A stretch of DNA of 64,000 bases from Serratia inhibens (GCF_003591175.1 NZ_QYYG01000001.1:1-64000), one strand, 5' to 3'; counted from the stretch's first letter, positions 28,255 to 38,768 are shown. The notes: generated by a model not told the origin, from the letters alone. A program made the numbers and translations.

Positions 28255-28974
28255 ATGGTCATAAAGGCGCAGAGTCCTGCCGGTTTCGCGGAAGAATACA
28301 TTATCGAGAGTATCTGGAATAATCGCTTCCCCCCTGGCTCTATTTTGCCCGCGGAGCGTGAGCTTTCAGAACTGATTGGTGTCACGCGCACCACGTTACG
28401 TGAAGTTTTACAACGCCTGGCCCGCGATGGCTGGCTGACCATTCAGCATGGCAAACCGACCAAAGTAAACAATTTCTGGGAAACATCCGGCCTCAATATT
28501 CTCGAGACTCTGGCGCGCCTCGATCATAAAAGCGTCCCGCAACTGATCGACAATCTGTTGTCCGTGCGCACCAATATCGCCTCAATCTTTATTCGCGCCG
28601 CGGTGCGTAATCATCCTGAGCAGGCTCAGGAAGTGCTGGCGAAAGCCAGCCAAGTGGAAGATCAGGCGGATGCCTTCAACCTGCTGGATTACGAGATTTT
28701 CCGCGGTCTGGCGTTCGCTTCCGGCAACCCGATTTACGGTTTGATCTTCAACGGCCTGAAAGGCTTGTATACGCGCGTTGGTCGTTACTACTTCTCCAAC
28801 CCGGAATCACGCAAGCTGGCGTTGGCCTTCTACAGCAAGCTGTCGACTCTGTGCCATGAGAAATCGCACGATCAGGTTATGGACTGCGTGCGTAACTACG
28901 GTAAAGACAGCGGTGCCATTTGGCACAGCATGCAAGGCACCATGCCGAGCGATCTGACCGAAGCCCGCCGTTAA
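28255..28974 (+). CDS. fadR: Fatty acid metabolism regulator FadR
   Basis: GntR-family regulator, 239 residues, that represses fad genes and activates unsaturated fatty acid synthesis genes; long-chain acyl-CoA releases it from DNA. The N-terminal winged helix ([32 protein letters not shown]) retains the DNA-contacting Arg and His residues, and the C-terminal acyl-CoA domain includes [16 protein letters not shown] matching operator lies before fadD in this window. It converges on spoVR with a shared terminator. Confidence 0.98.
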   Translation: MVIKAQSPAGFAEEYIIESIWNNRFPPGSILPAERELSELIGVTRTTLREVLQRLARDGWLTIQHGKPTKVNNFWETSGLNILETLARLDHKSVPQLIDNLLSVRTNIASIFIRAAVRNHPEQAQEVLAKASQVEDQADAFNLLDYEIFRGLAFASGNPIYGLIFNGLKGLYTRVGRYYFSNPESRKLALAFYSKLSTLCHEKSHDQVMDCVRNYGKDSGAIWHSMQGTMPSDLTEARR

Positions 28975-28998
28975 TTCATCACGTTTTCTGCATGAAGC

Positions 28999-29032
28999 AA
29001 AAGGGGCGCCACTTGAAAGTGGCGCCCCTTTG
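28999..29032. terminator. Bidirectional terminator between fadR and spoVR
   Basis: AAAGGGGCGCCACTT and AAGTGGCGCCCCTTT pair almost perfectly, giving a long stem with A and T flanks for two convergent genes. Confidence 0.9.
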
Positions 29033-29061
29033 TTATTATGGAAACGAGTTATTAAGCGAAC

Positions 29062-30597
29062 TTAGAGCGGTGTCGGGCGTGGCGGGCAACGATCCAACAA
29101 TTCGACGCTACCGTCTTCGTTCTGTTGTTCAAGTATAATGTCGAAGCCCCACAGGCGATGCAGATGTTTCATCACCTCGCGACGGCTCTTGTCGAGCGGT
29201 GCGCGATCTTGCGGGATGTAGCGCAGCGTCAAGGAACGATCGCCGCGTAAATCCACATTCCAAATCTGAATGTTCGGCTCATGGTTGCTCAGATTATATT
29301 GCGCCGACAGCTCTTGGCGAATCGCCCGGTAACCGGCTTCATCATGAATAGCCGCAATTTCCAGATAGTTATTGCGATCGTCGTCCAGCACGGTGAACAG
29401 CCGAAAATCACGCATGATCTTGGGTGACAGGAACTGGCTGATAAAGCTTTCATCCTTGAAGTCGCGCATGGCGAAATGCAAGGTTTCCAGCCAGTCTTTA
29501 CCGGCGATATCCGGGAACCAGTAACGATCTTCTTCCGTCGGCGATTGGCAAATGCGCTTGATGTCCTGGAACATGGCAAAGCCCAGTGCATACGGGTTGA
29601 TACCGTTGTAATACGGGCTGTTGTACGGCGGCTGGTACACCACGTTAGTGTGACTGTGCAAGAATTCCAGCATGAAACGCTCGGTGACCCGGCCTTCGTC
29701 GTACAGGTGATTGAGGATGGTATAGTGCCAGAATGTCGCCCAACCTTCGTTCATCACCTGCGTTTGTTTCTGCGGATAAAAATACTGGCTCACTTTGCGC
29801 ACTATGCGCAGAACCTCACGTTGCCAGGGCTCAAGCAGTGGCGCATTTTTTTCCATAAAATAGAGAATGTTTTCCTGAGGTTCGCTCGGATAGCGACGGG
29901 CCTGTTCAGGTGCTTCTTCGCGTTCGACCCGTGGCAGGGTTTTCCACAGCGTATTGACCTGACTTTGCAGGTACTCCTCACGGCTTTTCTGTCGCGCTTT
30001 TTCTTCGACCAGAGAAATTTTCTGCGGCCGTTTGTAGCGGTCCACGCCGTAGCTCATCAGCGCATGGCAGGAGTCGAGCAGCTTTTCTACTTCCTCAACG
30101 CCATAACGCTCTTCGCACTGGCTGATGTAATGGCGGGCGAACAACAGGTAGTCGACGATCGAACTGGCGTCGGTCCAACTGCGGAACAGGTAATTATTTT
30201 TGAAGAAGGAGTTGTGCCCATAGCAGGCGTGCGCCATCACCAGGGCCTGCATGGTGATGGTATTTTCTTCCATCAGATAGGCGATACAGGGGTTGGAGTT
30301 GATAACGATCTCATAAGCCAGGCCCTGTTGCCCATGCTTGTAACGCTGCTCGGTTTCAATGAACTTTTTGCCGAATGACCAATGGGTATAGTTAATCGGC
30401 ATGCCGACGCTCGAATAGGCGTCCATCATCTGCTCTGAGGTGATGACCTCGATCTGATGTGGGTAGGTGTCGAGCTTGTAATGTTTGGCTACGCGATCGA
30501 TGTGCTCCAGATACACCTGCAGCAGCTCGAACGTCCAGTCCGGTCCATCGCTCAGACGCTTATCTTCCTTGACCTTATCATGTGTTGAAGTAGTCAT
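29062..30597 (-). CDS. ycgB: SpoVR-family protein (YcgB)
   Basis: The 511-residue protein matches E. coli YcgB (510) and the Bacillus SpoVR family. Recognisable blocks are DGPDWTFELLQVYLEHID at the start, MAHACYGHNSFFKNNYLF, TQVMNEGWATFWHYTILNHL and the LNPYA-like INPYALGFAMFQDI. His and Glu residues in these blocks suggest metal binding, but the activity is unknown. In many bacteria spoVR adjoins prkA and yeaH; here, as in E. coli, prkA/yeaG and yeaH are elsewhere (50.3-53.6 kb). Confidence 0.95.
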   Translation of the reverse strand: MTTSTHDKVKEDKRLSDGPDWTFELLQVYLEHIDRVAKHYKLDTYPHQIEVITSEQMMDAYSSVGMPINYTHWSFGKKFIETEQRYKHGQQGLAYEIVINSNPCIAYLMEENTITMQALVMAHACYGHNSFFKNNYLFRSWTDASSIVDYLLFARHYISQCEERYGVEEVEKLLDSCHALMSYGVDRYKRPQKISLVEEKARQKSREEYLQSQVNTLWKTLPRVEREEAPEQARRYPSEPQENILYFMEKNAPLLEPWQREVLRIVRKVSQYFYPQKQTQVMNEGWATFWHYTILNHLYDEGRVTERFMLEFLHSHTNVVYQPPYNSPYYNGINPYALGFAMFQDIKRICQSPTEEDRYWFPDIAGKDWLETLHFAMRDFKDESFISQFLSPKIMRDFRLFTVLDDDRNNYLEIAAIHDEAGYRAIRQELSAQYNLSNHEPNIQIWNVDLRGDRSLTLRYIPQDRAPLDKSRREVMKHLHRLWGFDIILEQQNEDGSVELLDRCPPRPTPL

Positions 30598-31134
30598 CAG
30601 CGCACCCTCGTTATTACGGACCTTGCTCGAACGGCAGACCCTGTATCAATCGTAGCTCAAACTGCGCATAGGGAATAATGATATAAAGCGTAAAAATTCA
30701 ACGATCTGCCCGCAACCTCTTCACGAAGGGGAGCCGAGGGGGTTTTGCCCTGAGTTTTTTCTGCTATGGCAGACCCGACTATCGGTAAAAGGTTATAGTG
30801 ATAAAAGGATGTTTTATTGGTTTTTTATTCTGACTAATGACGCTTATTTTGCTTTTATATTCTGTTAAAAGCTTGTTGCGCGCTGTGGCTTTTTTTGATG
30901 ACATCAATGCTGTCATTGACATCATATCAGCGGTTGTTGCCCTCTAAAAGCGGCCTTCTACGACATCTTATCGCTATTTATAGGTAGGTATTGCAAAAGG
31001 CGTGGCCATGAACGATAAATTAATTGTGAATGTGGTCACGTTTGATGACGAAGATGTTGGACGGATTTTTCCACTGAGTTAATTTCCTGTGAGCAGAAGA
31101 TTATGCTTTGTGAAGCCTTGAGCTGGAGTCAGCG
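30598..31134. other. spoVR-dadA divergent intergenic region
   Basis: About 540 AT-rich bp with no convincing gene. It contains a direct repeat TGACATCA (30899-30906, 30917-30924) and a CRP-type site at 31025-31040. A 24-codon opening at 31008-31082 overlaps the CRP site and is not called. Confidence 0.6.
31025..31040. promoter_or_regulatory. Candidate CRP site upstream of dadA
   Basis: TGTGAATGTGGTCACG matches TGTGA-N6-TCACA in 9 of 10 arm positions. It lies 95 bp before dadA. E. coli dadAX is controlled by CRP and Lrp, which supports a functional site. Confidence 0.6.
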
Positions 31135-32439
31135 ATGCGAGTGGTAATTTTAGGTAGTGGGGTGGTGGGCGTTGCCAGTGCCTGGTATTTGGCGAAAGCC
31201 GGGCATGAGGTGACGGTAATCGATCGCCAACCTGGCCCGGCAATGGAAACCAGCGCGGCGAACGCAGGCCAGATATCGCCGGGCTATGCGGCTCCGTGGG
31301 CTGCGCCTGGCGTGCCGCTGAAAGCCATTAAATGGATGTTCCAGCGCCATGCACCGCTGGCGGTGCGTCTGGATGGCAGCAGCTTCCAGTTGAGCTGGAT
31401 GTGGCAAATGCTGAAAAACTGCGACACCTCGCACTACATGACCAATAAAGGGCGCATGGTGCGGCTGGCGGAGTATAGCCGTGACTGCATCAAGGCGCTG
31501 CGCCAGGAAACCGGCATTCAGTACGAAGGGCGTCAGGGCGGCACGCTGCAGCTGTTTCGCACCCAGCAGCAGTTTGAAAACGCGTCGAAAGACATTGCCG
31601 TGCTGGAAGATGCAGGCGTGCCGTATAAACTGCTGGAAGCCCACCAACTGGCAACGGTTGAACCTGCGCTGGCGCAGGTAGCGCACAAGCTGACCGGCGG
31701 TCTGCAATTGCCGAATGATGAAACCGGTGACTGCCAGCTGTTTACTCAGCAGCTGGCCAAGCTGGCGCAGCAGGCGGGCGTCACCTTCTTGTATAACCGC
31801 AGTGTTGATCGTCTGCTGGTGGACGGCGATCAAATCAGCGGCGTGCAGTGCGGCACAGAAGTGTTCAAGGCCGACAGCTACGTAGTGGCCTTCGGCTCTT
31901 ACTCCACTGCGCTGTTGCGCGATCTGGTCTCGATCCCCGTTTACCCGCTAAAAGGATATTCACTGACCATTCCTATTGCGGATGAAGCTGCGGCGCCGTT
32001 CTCGACCGTTCTGGATGAAACCTACAAAATCGCCATTACCCGTTTCGACCAACGTATTCGTGTCGGCGGCATGGCGGAAATTGTCGGCTTTAATACCCAG
32101 TTGGAGCAGAAACGTCGGGAAACGTTGGAAATGGTGGTACGGGATCTCTACCCCAACGGCGGACGGGTTGAAGAGGCGACTTTCTGGACCGGTCTGCGTC
32201 CTATGACGCCGGACGGCACACCGATCGTTGGCAAGACCTCGCTGAAAAACCTGTTCCTCAATACCGGGCACGGAACTTTGGGCTGGACCATGGCGTGCGG
32301 CTCCGGGCAATTGCTTTCCGATCTGATTTCCGGCACCACGCCGGCTATCCCTTCAGACGATCTGGCGGTGGCGCGATACAGTGCCGGCTTTCGCAACGAG
32401 CACCCCACACCCTTGAACGATGTGCATCCAGCGCGTTAA
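31135..32439 (+). CDS. dadA: D-amino acid dehydrogenase, small subunit DadA
   Basis: FAD-dependent membrane-associated dehydrogenase that oxidises D-alanine to pyruvate and ammonia, feeding electrons to the respiratory chain. The 434 residues (E. coli 432) begin with the FAD-binding dinucleotide motif [16 protein letters not shown] and include [20 protein letters not shown]-type DAO signature sequence and a C-terminal [16 protein letters not shown]. It is the first gene of dadAX, 72 bp before dadX. Confidence 0.97.
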   Translation: MRVVILGSGVVGVASAWYLAKAGHEVTVIDRQPGPAMETSAANAGQISPGYAAPWAAPGVPLKAIKWMFQRHAPLAVRLDGSSFQLSWMWQMLKNCDTSHYMTNKGRMVRLAEYSRDCIKALRQETGIQYEGRQGGTLQLFRTQQQFENASKDIAVLEDAGVPYKLLEAHQLATVEPALAQVAHKLTGGLQLPNDETGDCQLFTQQLAKLAQQAGVTFLYNRSVDRLLVDGDQISGVQCGTEVFKADSYVVAFGSYSTALLRDLVSIPVYPLKGYSLTIPIADEAAAPFSTVLDETYKIAITRFDQRIRVGGMAEIVGFNTQLEQKRRETLEMVVRDLYPNGGRVEEATFWTGLRPMTPDGTPIVGKTSLKNLFLNTGHGTLGWTMACGSGQLLSDLISGTTPAIPSDDLAVARYSAGFRNEHPTPLNDVHPAR

Positions 32440-32511
32440 TCCTCTTAATTTATAATGCTGTAGTCACGGGCGCCGGCCCGTGACCTCAACCGCCAGTCCG
32501 CAGGAGAATCC

Positions 32512-33585
32512 ATGCCTCGCCCGATTACCGCCACGCTGCATCTTTCCGCTTTTGAAAATAATCTGCAGGTGGTTCGCCGTTTTGCCCCCAGCGCTAAAAT
32601 TTGGTCGGTAGTAAAAGCCAATGCTTATGGCCACGGAATCAAGCATGTCTGGCGTAGCCTGGCGAAGACCGACGGTTTCGCCTTGCTGGATCTCGCCGAA
32701 GCCATTTTATTGCGCGAGTCCGGCTGGCAAGGGCCGATTTTGCTGTTGGAAGGTTTTTTCAAGCCGCAGGATTTGGCCCTGCTCGATCGTTATCGTTTAA
32801 CCACCTCGGTGCACAGCGACTGGCAACTGGCGGCGATCGCCGAGGCCAAGTTGTCCGCACCGCTGGATATTTATCTTAAAGTGAACAGCGGGATGAATCG
32901 CCTGGGCTTTGCCCCTGATCGTTTGCATAGCCTTTGGCTGCAAGCGCGGGAGATGGGTAATATCGCCAGCCTGACGCTGATGAGCCACTTTGCCACCGCC
33001 GACGGCCCGCAAGGCGTGGCAGAGCAGATGACGACCATTGAGGGCGCGGCGGCGGGAATACCACTGCCGCGCTGTCTGGCGAACTCGGCCGCCACGTTGT
33101 GGCATCCGCAGACCCACGGCAACTGGGTGCGGCCAGGCATTGTATTGTATGGTGCATCGCCAAGCGGCCAGTGGCGCGATATCGCCGACAGCGGCCTGCG
33201 GCCAGCCATGACGCTGAGCAGTGAAATCATTGGTATTCAGGCGCTGAAAAGCGGTGACCGCGTGGGCTACGGCTGGCGCTACAGCGCCAATACCGCGCAG
33301 CGTATCGGTGTGGTGGCCTGCGGTTATGCGGATGGTTATCCTCGCCATGCGCCGAGCGGCACGCCGGTCTGGGTGGATGGTGTGTTGACGCGTACTGTAG
33401 GCACGGTCTCGATGGATATGCTGGCAGTCGATCTGACGCCCTGTCCACGCGCTGACATTGGCACGGAAGTAGAACTGTGGGGACGGCACCTGCCGGTTGA
33501 CGATGTCGCCGCTGCGGCAGGCACGCTGGGTTATGAGTTGCTGACGGCGCTGGCAGCGAGAGTGCCAGTCACCGTCGAGGCGTAA
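32512..33585 (+). CDS. dadX: Catabolic alanine racemase DadX
   Basis: PLP-dependent racemase that turns L-alanine into D-alanine for DadA and can supply D-alanine for the wall. The 357 residues have the PLP Lys35 in [11 protein letters not shown] and the catalytic Tyr in [16 protein letters not shown], with conserved [16 protein letters not shown]. The ATG follows CAGGAGAATCC. It ends only 3 bp before the stop of the convergent MFS gene, with no terminator between. Confidence 0.97.
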   Translation: MPRPITATLHLSAFENNLQVVRRFAPSAKIWSVVKANAYGHGIKHVWRSLAKTDGFALLDLAEAILLRESGWQGPILLLEGFFKPQDLALLDRYRLTTSVHSDWQLAAIAEAKLSAPLDIYLKVNSGMNRLGFAPDRLHSLWLQAREMGNIASLTLMSHFATADGPQGVAEQMTTIEGAAAGIPLPRCLANSAATLWHPQTHGNWVRPGIVLYGASPSGQWRDIADSGLRPAMTLSSEIIGIQALKSGDRVGYGWRYSANTAQRIGVVACGYADGYPRHAPSGTPVWVDGVLTRTVGTVSMDMLAVDLTPCPRADIGTEVELWGRHLPVDDVAAAAGTLGYELLTALAARVPVTVEA

Positions 33586-33588
33586 GCC

Positions 33589-34782
33589 TCAGGCAATTGT
33601 CTTCAACTGACCTTTAATTTGCTTGCTGCGCTGCCGTGCGTGCAGCGCCAGCAGGCAACCCGCCAGCATTACCAACGCCAGCGACAATTTCGGCTGCAAC
33701 GGCATCGCCATTGCCAACAGGCCCAATGCTGCGCCGCCGGCCATCTGCACGAAGCCCACCAACGCCGAAGCGACGCCGGCTTCATTGGAGTATGGCTCCA
33801 GCGCATAACTGGTTGCCGGGCCCATCACAAACGCCAGGCCCGCACAGGCGAAGGCGACCGGCAGCATATACGCCAGCCAATGAGTTTGCGCCGCGCCGGA
33901 AAGCAGGTTAACGCCCAGTAACAGCCCAATACAGCCGATTCCCATCAATACCCCGCCGGTCGCCAGGCAAATCGGCCGGCCGACTTTGTGAATAATGCGG
34001 TTGGCGAAAAAACTGACCAGCATGATCCAAAAGCCGTTGGCGCCGAATACCAGCGAGAACTGCAGCGGCGTCAATCCGGCGGTGCCCATCAGCACGTTCG
34101 GCGCCAGCGAAACATAGGTTAACGCCATCCCCATCGCCCCGGAGTTCACTACTGCGAAGGACAGGAAATTGCGATCGCTGAGGATGCGCGCATATTGCCG
34201 CATCGGCAATCCTTTGACCCGAAGGGTATCCGCCGGCCGGGTTTCCGGCAGGCGCAGGGCGATCAGCACCAGCACGGCGAGGGCATAGCAAACCAGGAAC
34301 CAGAATGGGGCGCGCCAGCCGAAAGCTTCCGCCAGCAGCCCGCCGAGCAGCGGCGCCAGCGCAGGAATAATATTCAGCGTGCCGTTGAGAAAACCGTAGG
34401 CACGTGCGGCGTCGTCGCCATTCAGGCGGTCACGTACGCCGCTGAACGCCACTACCGCCGTACAGCACACCGCCACGCCCTGCAGCAGGCGTGAGGCAAC
34501 AAACACCGTTGGCGTGGTCGCCAGTGCCGCCATTGCCGCGCCGATCATGTAGATAACAATACCGGCCAGCGCGACCGGCTTGCGGCCGTAGTTATCCACC
34601 AGCGGGCCGGCGATAACCTGCCCAAGACCCAATACCAGAATGAACAGTGAAATGGTGGACTGAATCAGCGCTTCACTGCTGTTAAGGCCAAGAGCGATCG
34701 CGGGAATGGTCGGCAGATAGAGATCGATGCCCAGCGGGCCGAGCAGCACCAGGCTAAGAAGCAGAAACAGAAATTTTTGCAT
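33589..34782 (-). CDS. Bcr/CflA-family MFS drug efflux transporter
   Basis: A 397-residue, 12-segment major facilitator of the DHA1 (Bcr/CflA) group, probably a proton-driven exporter of hydrophobic drugs. It shows the family N-terminus LLGPLGIDLYLPTIPAIA, motif A in GPLVDNYGRKPVALAG, and motif C-like PALAPLLGGLLAEAFGWR. The start at 34782 (MQKFLFLLLS) gives a normal-length protein; the opening extends 65 codons upstream without a site. It is not identical to E. coli Bcr, EmrD or MdtL, so no symbol is given. Substrate unknown. Confidence 0.88.
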   Translation of the reverse strand: MQKFLFLLLSLVLLGPLGIDLYLPTIPAIALGLNSSEALIQSTISLFILVLGLGQVIAGPLVDNYGRKPVALAGIVIYMIGAAMAALATTPTVFVASRLLQGVAVCCTAVVAFSGVRDRLNGDDAARAYGFLNGTLNIIPALAPLLGGLLAEAFGWRAPFWFLVCYALAVLVLIALRLPETRPADTLRVKGLPMRQYARILSDRNFLSFAVVNSGAMGMALTYVSLAPNVLMGTAGLTPLQFSLVFGANGFWIMLVSFFANRIIHKVGRPICLATGGVLMGIGCIGLLLGVNLLSGAAQTHWLAYMLPVAFACAGLAFVMGPATSYALEPYSNEAGVASALVGFVQMAGGAALGLLAMAMPLQPKLSLALVMLAGCLLALHARQRSKQIKGQLKTIA

Positions 34783-34891
34783 AACAAAAACAGCACGTCC
34801 TAGTGACAAAGAGGGGTAGAGTAGAGATTCTGGCGTCAAATGGAAAGAGGCAAGGCACAAGCGTTCGCCAGGTGAATTTTGCCGGCCTGAA

Positions 34892-35452
34892 TTACACGGC
34901 GGAGGCCTGGCGATAATAAAGTGCAGAAACCGTATCCGCCACATAGCGGGCCTGGTGTTTGGCGTCGTCCAGCGCACGATGCGGTGTACCTTCGAAGGGC
35001 CGTTCCTTCTTCGGGTTGAAGCCGTGCAGTTCGGCCAGGGTGATCACCGTACGCACGTCCTGCGTGTCCCAAAACTTCCAGGGACAGGGCATTTCAAACT
35101 GCTGGAAAGCATGTTCGAGGATCGTACAGTCGAACTCCTTGCCGTTCCCCCAGACTTTCACCCTGTCAGTGCTGTTCATATGGATAAAACGGCTCAGGCT
35201 AGTCAGTACCCGCTTCAGGCTTTCGGTTCCGCCAAAGGCCAGCTTGCGTGCTTCATCAGACTGTTTTGCCCACCAGGCCACGGTATCCAGACTGATGGTT
35301 CTACCAGGCTGATCTTTTTGGCTGCTGACGGCGTTTTCGAATTCCGCGCCTAGCTGGCCGGTCTTGGGATCAAAAAATACGGCGGCAACCACCAGGATCA
35401 CCGCACTGGGTTTTATGTCCAGAGTTTCAATGTCTAGCATCAGATGGTGCAT
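34892..35452 (-). CDS. DEDDh-type 3'-5' exonuclease (phage/ExoVIII-like, Rv2179c-like)
   Basis: A 186-residue compact exonuclease. The first motif MLDIETL places Asp7 and Glu9, a second Asp lies in GNGKEFDCTILEHAF, and the last motif HRALDDAKHQARYV carries the His and Asp of the DEDDh site. Related proteins are found in phages and as Rv2179c-type exoribonucleases. The ATG at 35452 follows GGAG at 7 bp. It lies alone between the ABC importer operon and an MFS gene. Whether it degrades DNA or RNA cannot be told from sequence. Confidence 0.82.
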   Translation of the reverse strand: MHHLMLDIETLDIKPSAVILVVAAVFFDPKTGQLGAEFENAVSSQKDQPGRTISLDTVAWWAKQSDEARKLAFGGTESLKRVLTSLSRFIHMNSTDRVKVWGNGKEFDCTILEHAFQQFEMPCPWKFWDTQDVRTVITLAELHGFNPKKERPFEGTPHRALDDAKHQARYVADTVSALYYRQASAV

Positions 35453-35514
35453 TGGCGGTCTCCGCTGGCTGAATCATCGTAGTATGTTACTACAAACCGG
35501 GCGAGGATGCGCAG

Positions 35515-37239
35515 TCAGCCACGGCGCCGGCCTGCGGCATTCGCCAGAGTGACCGCCAGCACCGCCAGCAGCACCAGGGCGGCCACCGGGGTCACAACGC
35601 CCCAGGGCGCTCGTTCGATATAAGGCATGCCTTCGGCCAGCACCAATCCCCATTCTGCGCTGGGCGGTTGGGGCCCGAGCCCAAGGAAGCCCAGCGCCGC
35701 CAGCGCCAATGCAATCCCCGGCAGGCGCAGCATGGCGTGACGAAGCAACGGCCCCATTAACGCCGGCAGCAGGTAGTGCGTCAGCGTGCACAGGGGGCCT
35801 ATTCCCAATACGGGCAGCATGCGGATATAGGGCTGCGTGCGCGCCTCGGTCAATAGCGAGGCGCAGTGTGCCGCCAGCGGTGCCCAACTGATCAGCATTA
35901 CCGCGCAGGCGGCACCGTAGGCTGAGGGGCCGGTAATGGCGATCACCAACAGGCCCGCCACGACGGGCGGCGTGGCGTTGGCCAGCTCAATCACCCCGCA
36001 CATCAGGCGCGGCATCAGGCCAAACAGTATTCCGAGGAGCAGCGAAGCGAAGCTGACGCCTAGCGCCAGCAGGCTGGTATTCACCGCACCCTGTGCGACC
36101 CTCGCCAGAATGTCCCGGCCAGTGGCGTCGGCGCCAAAGGGCAGTGCCAGGCTCGGCGGTTGCAGGCGCATATGCAGGGACGAGAAAGGATCGCGTATGA
36201 CCCCGCTAAACACCAGCAGGCATAGCAATAACGCGGCGAGGGCGGCGACAAGATAACTGCCTCTGACGCTGTGTTGGGGTTGCGGCGAATTGGGCAGCGA
36301 CGCGGCGATACGGCCCAGCAGCAGATAATGCGCTCCCTGCGCCAGGAAACCGGCGCTGAAGGCGATCACCAGCAGAATCAGGATGCCGCACTGCAGCGCA
36401 GGCAGATCCTGCGCGATGGCGGCACCTAAGGTCGCCCGGCCAAGACCGGGAATGGCAAACACTTTCTCGACGGCAATGGCACCGCCGGTAAGCCCTACCA
36501 GCACCAGACCGATCTGGGGCAGCAGGGCGGGCAATGTGCGGCGCAATACCGCCAACAGACGTTGCCTCCGGGAGATACCGGCAAGGCTCCAGGTGATCAA
36601 CCAGCGTTCAGAGAAAGTTGCGGCCAGCCCGTCGCTGAACAGCAGGCCCAGCAAGCCTCCTGCCGGCAAACCCAGCGCCAGCGCAGGCAGGACGACGTGT
36701 TGCAGGCTTTGCCAGCCATAGGGCGGGAACCAGCGCAACCAGACGGCGCCGACAATCAGCAACAGCGCCGCCAGCAAAAATTCCGGCAGGGAGGTCAGCG
36801 CCACAGCCAGTACGCCGGCAGGGCGCTGGTGGTGGCCGCACAGGCCACGCCACAGGGTTGGCAGCGCCAACAGCAGCGCGACCAACAGCGCCACCGTGAG
36901 CGCACAGGCCATCAGGGCCAAAGACACTCCGGCGGCTTGCAGCATGCCTTCCAGCACCGGCCGGCCCGAGATCCAGGAGTTGCCGGCATCCCCGCGCAGC
37001 AAGCCGGCAAACCACCGGCCAAGCAGCATCAACGGCCCGTCATCCAGACCGAATCGTTGACGAATGGCGTTCAGGGCTTCCGGCGTCGCTTCTTGCTCGC
37101 TTGAGCGGGCACGCAGCAGGCTGAGCGCCGGATCGCGGCCGGAAATCCAGGGCATCAGACCAATGAGCAAAATCATCGCCAGCAGGGCAAACAAGCGTGA
37201 GAAGAGCGGCAACAACATCATTATCGAGCGCTTTTTCAC
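35515..37239 (-). CDS. Fused ABC importer permease (DppB-like plus DppC-like in one chain)
   Basis: A 574-residue inner-membrane protein that joins two peptide/nickel-type permeases. Residues 1-310 resemble DppB/NikB (VFAIPGLGRATLGAAIAQDL near its end); residues 325-574 resemble DppC/NikC (PFGADATGRDILARVAQGAV, then LANATPPVVAGLLVIAI). Normally these are separate subunits. The gene starts 3 bp after the substrate-binding gene stop. It completes a four-gene operon with two ATPases, so the fused chain can supply both membrane halves. Substrate unknown; short peptides, nickel or a metal chelate are the family options. Confidence 0.88.
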   Translation of the reverse strand: MKKRSIMMLLPLFSRLFALLAMILLIGLMPWISGRDPALSLLRARSSEQEATPEALNAIRQRFGLDDGPLMLLGRWFAGLLRGDAGNSWISGRPVLEGMLQAAGVSLALMACALTVALLVALLLALPTLWRGLCGHHQRPAGVLAVALTSLPEFLLAALLLIVGAVWLRWFPPYGWQSLQHVVLPALALGLPAGGLLGLLFSDGLAATFSERWLITWSLAGISRRQRLLAVLRRTLPALLPQIGLVLVGLTGGAIAVEKVFAIPGLGRATLGAAIAQDLPALQCGILILLVIAFSAGFLAQGAHYLLLGRIAASLPNSPQPQHSVRGSYLVAALAALLLCLLVFSGVIRDPFSSLHMRLQPPSLALPFGADATGRDILARVAQGAVNTSLLALGVSFASLLLGILFGLMPRLMCGVIELANATPPVVAGLLVIAITGPSAYGAACAVMLISWAPLAAHCASLLTEARTQPYIRMLPVLGIGPLCTLTHYLLPALMGPLLRHAMLRLPGIALALAALGFLGLGPQPPSAEWGLVLAEGMPYIERAPWGVVTPVAALVLLAVLAVTLANAAGRRRG

Positions 37240-37241
37240 TA

Positions 37242-38750
37242 TCAGGGCTGCCCGGCGGAAATAACGCTGTGCGGTGTCACCAATCGGCGTTCACGCGGGT
37301 CGCGTTCTGCGTATTGCATCGCGCCGGCTTCGCCCTGGATCACCCTTTCATGCAACAAGGGGATTGCGGCATGCGTGGCGAGAATGCGGCTTTCCGCCTC
37401 GATAATCGCCTGGCGCCGCTGCGCACCGGCCGGTATGGCTGCGGCCAGGGTTAATGCCTCGTCCACCTTGGGGTCACAGAGTTGAGCGATATTGAACGAT
37501 CCCTGACAGGCAAAATCGCTGTACATGTAGGCCACCGGATCGCCGGAATCCAACACTGTGGCGCGCGACAAAATGAATGCGTCGAATTTGCCCGCCAACG
37601 CATCGGCTTCAATGTGGGCGTATTCCCTCACTTCCTGCTTCACTATAAAGCCGGCGGCGCTGAGCTGTTGCGCCAGATAAACCGCGACTTCGGGCAGCTC
37701 TGCGCGATCGCTGAAGGTCGCCAGGGTAATGGTTTTGCCTTGCACGGCCGCCGCTTGCTTAGCCGGTTGCGGTTGCCGTAATGAGGCGGCCCAGGGCAAT
37801 GCCGGACCCAGCAGCCCGTTGGCAAGATCGGCGCGGCCTTCGTAGACGTTGTCCACCAACTGTTGGCGTTGAACCGCCGCTGCCGCTGCTGCGCGCACCG
37901 CGGGATCGCTGAAAGCGCCGAGGCGAGTGTTCAGATACAGCGTATTGGTGCGCGGCATCGGGACTTCGTGGATCAGCCCCGCTTCAATGAGCGGCAACTG
38001 CGATACCGGCAGGGCTTCAACCAGATCGGCGCTACCGGTGCGCAAGGCGGCGGCGCGGGCGTTGCTGTCCGGCACAAAACTGACGTCTATCCCCGGTGCG
38101 GCGGCTTTTTCCCCCCAGTAACCCTCAAAGCGGTTTAGCCGTGCGCTGCTGGTGCCGTTGATTTCCGTCAGCACAAAGGCCCCGGTTCCGGCCTGCAACG
38201 GATTAACCACGCCGTTGGCGGCATAGGCCCGTTCAGCGAGGATCGCCAATTGCGGGCTGGACAGCCGTTGCGGGATCAGGGGATCAGGATGAGCGGTAGT
38301 GATCACCACGGCGTTATCGCCTTCGGTGGCAACCGATAGCTCCACGCCATCAAGAATGCGCGGTTTTGGCGCAGCATTCATTGCGGCTGAAAGTGAGCGC
38401 ACTACGCTTTGTGCCGTCATTAGGCTGCCGTCATGGAAACTGACGCCCTGACGCAGCACAAAGCGCCAGCGGCGTTCATCTATTTGCTGCCATTCGGTCG
38501 CCAGCGCCGGCTCGGCATCGCCATTGGCGTTCAGCACCACCAGGGTTTCGGCGTTGCTCCAGCGCGAGAGTTTAAATGCGTCATCGCTCAACGGCGTTAA
38601 CCCGGAGCGGGGCGGTTGTAGCATGGCCAGCCGGATACGTTTTTCTTCGGTGGCACTTTTTTTCGGTTTGGCAGGTTCAAAGCAACCGCCAAGCAGCAAA
38701 CTGCCGGCAAGCAGGCAGCCGGTAGGGCCAATAAAGCGCAGGTTCAGCAT
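37242..38750 (-). CDS. ABC transporter substrate-binding lipoprotein (family 5, peptide/nickel type)
   Basis: A 502-residue SBP_bac_5 protein. It has a lipoprotein signal with lipobox LLGGC (Cys23) so is anchored in the periplasmic face of the inner membrane or the outer membrane. The body shows the family blocks LATEWQQIDERRWRFVLRQG, VSFHDGSLMTAQSVV and PLQAGTGAFVLTE. It delivers its ligand to the fused permease encoded next. The ATG follows GAGGAA. The ligand cannot be inferred; the sequence is diverged from DppA, OppA and NikA. Confidence 0.88.
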   Translation of the reverse strand: MLNLRFIGPTGCLLAGSLLLGGCFEPAKPKKSATEEKRIRLAMLQPPRSGLTPLSDDAFKLSRWSNAETLVVLNANGDAEPALATEWQQIDERRWRFVLRQGVSFHDGSLMTAQSVVRSLSAAMNAAPKPRILDGVELSVATEGDNAVVITTAHPDPLIPQRLSSPQLAILAERAYAANGVVNPLQAGTGAFVLTEINGTSSARLNRFEGYWGEKAAAPGIDVSFVPDSNARAAALRTGSADLVEALPVSQLPLIEAGLIHEVPMPRTNTLYLNTRLGAFSDPAVRAAAAAAVQRQQLVDNVYEGRADLANGLLGPALPWAASLRQPQPAKQAAAVQGKTITLATFSDRAELPEVAVYLAQQLSAAGFIVKQEVREYAHIEADALAGKFDAFILSRATVLDSGDPVAYMYSDFACQGSFNIAQLCDPKVDEALTLAAAIPAGAQRRQAIIEAESRILATHAAIPLLHERVIQGEAGAMQYAERDPRERRLVTPHSVISAGQP

Positions 38751-38768
38751 GCAAAATTCCTCGGGATC

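Noticed and set aside
31008-31082. 24-codon opening with a possible ribosome site before dadA
   Set aside because: It spans the CRP-type site, its composition is not protein-like, and nothing else supports translation.
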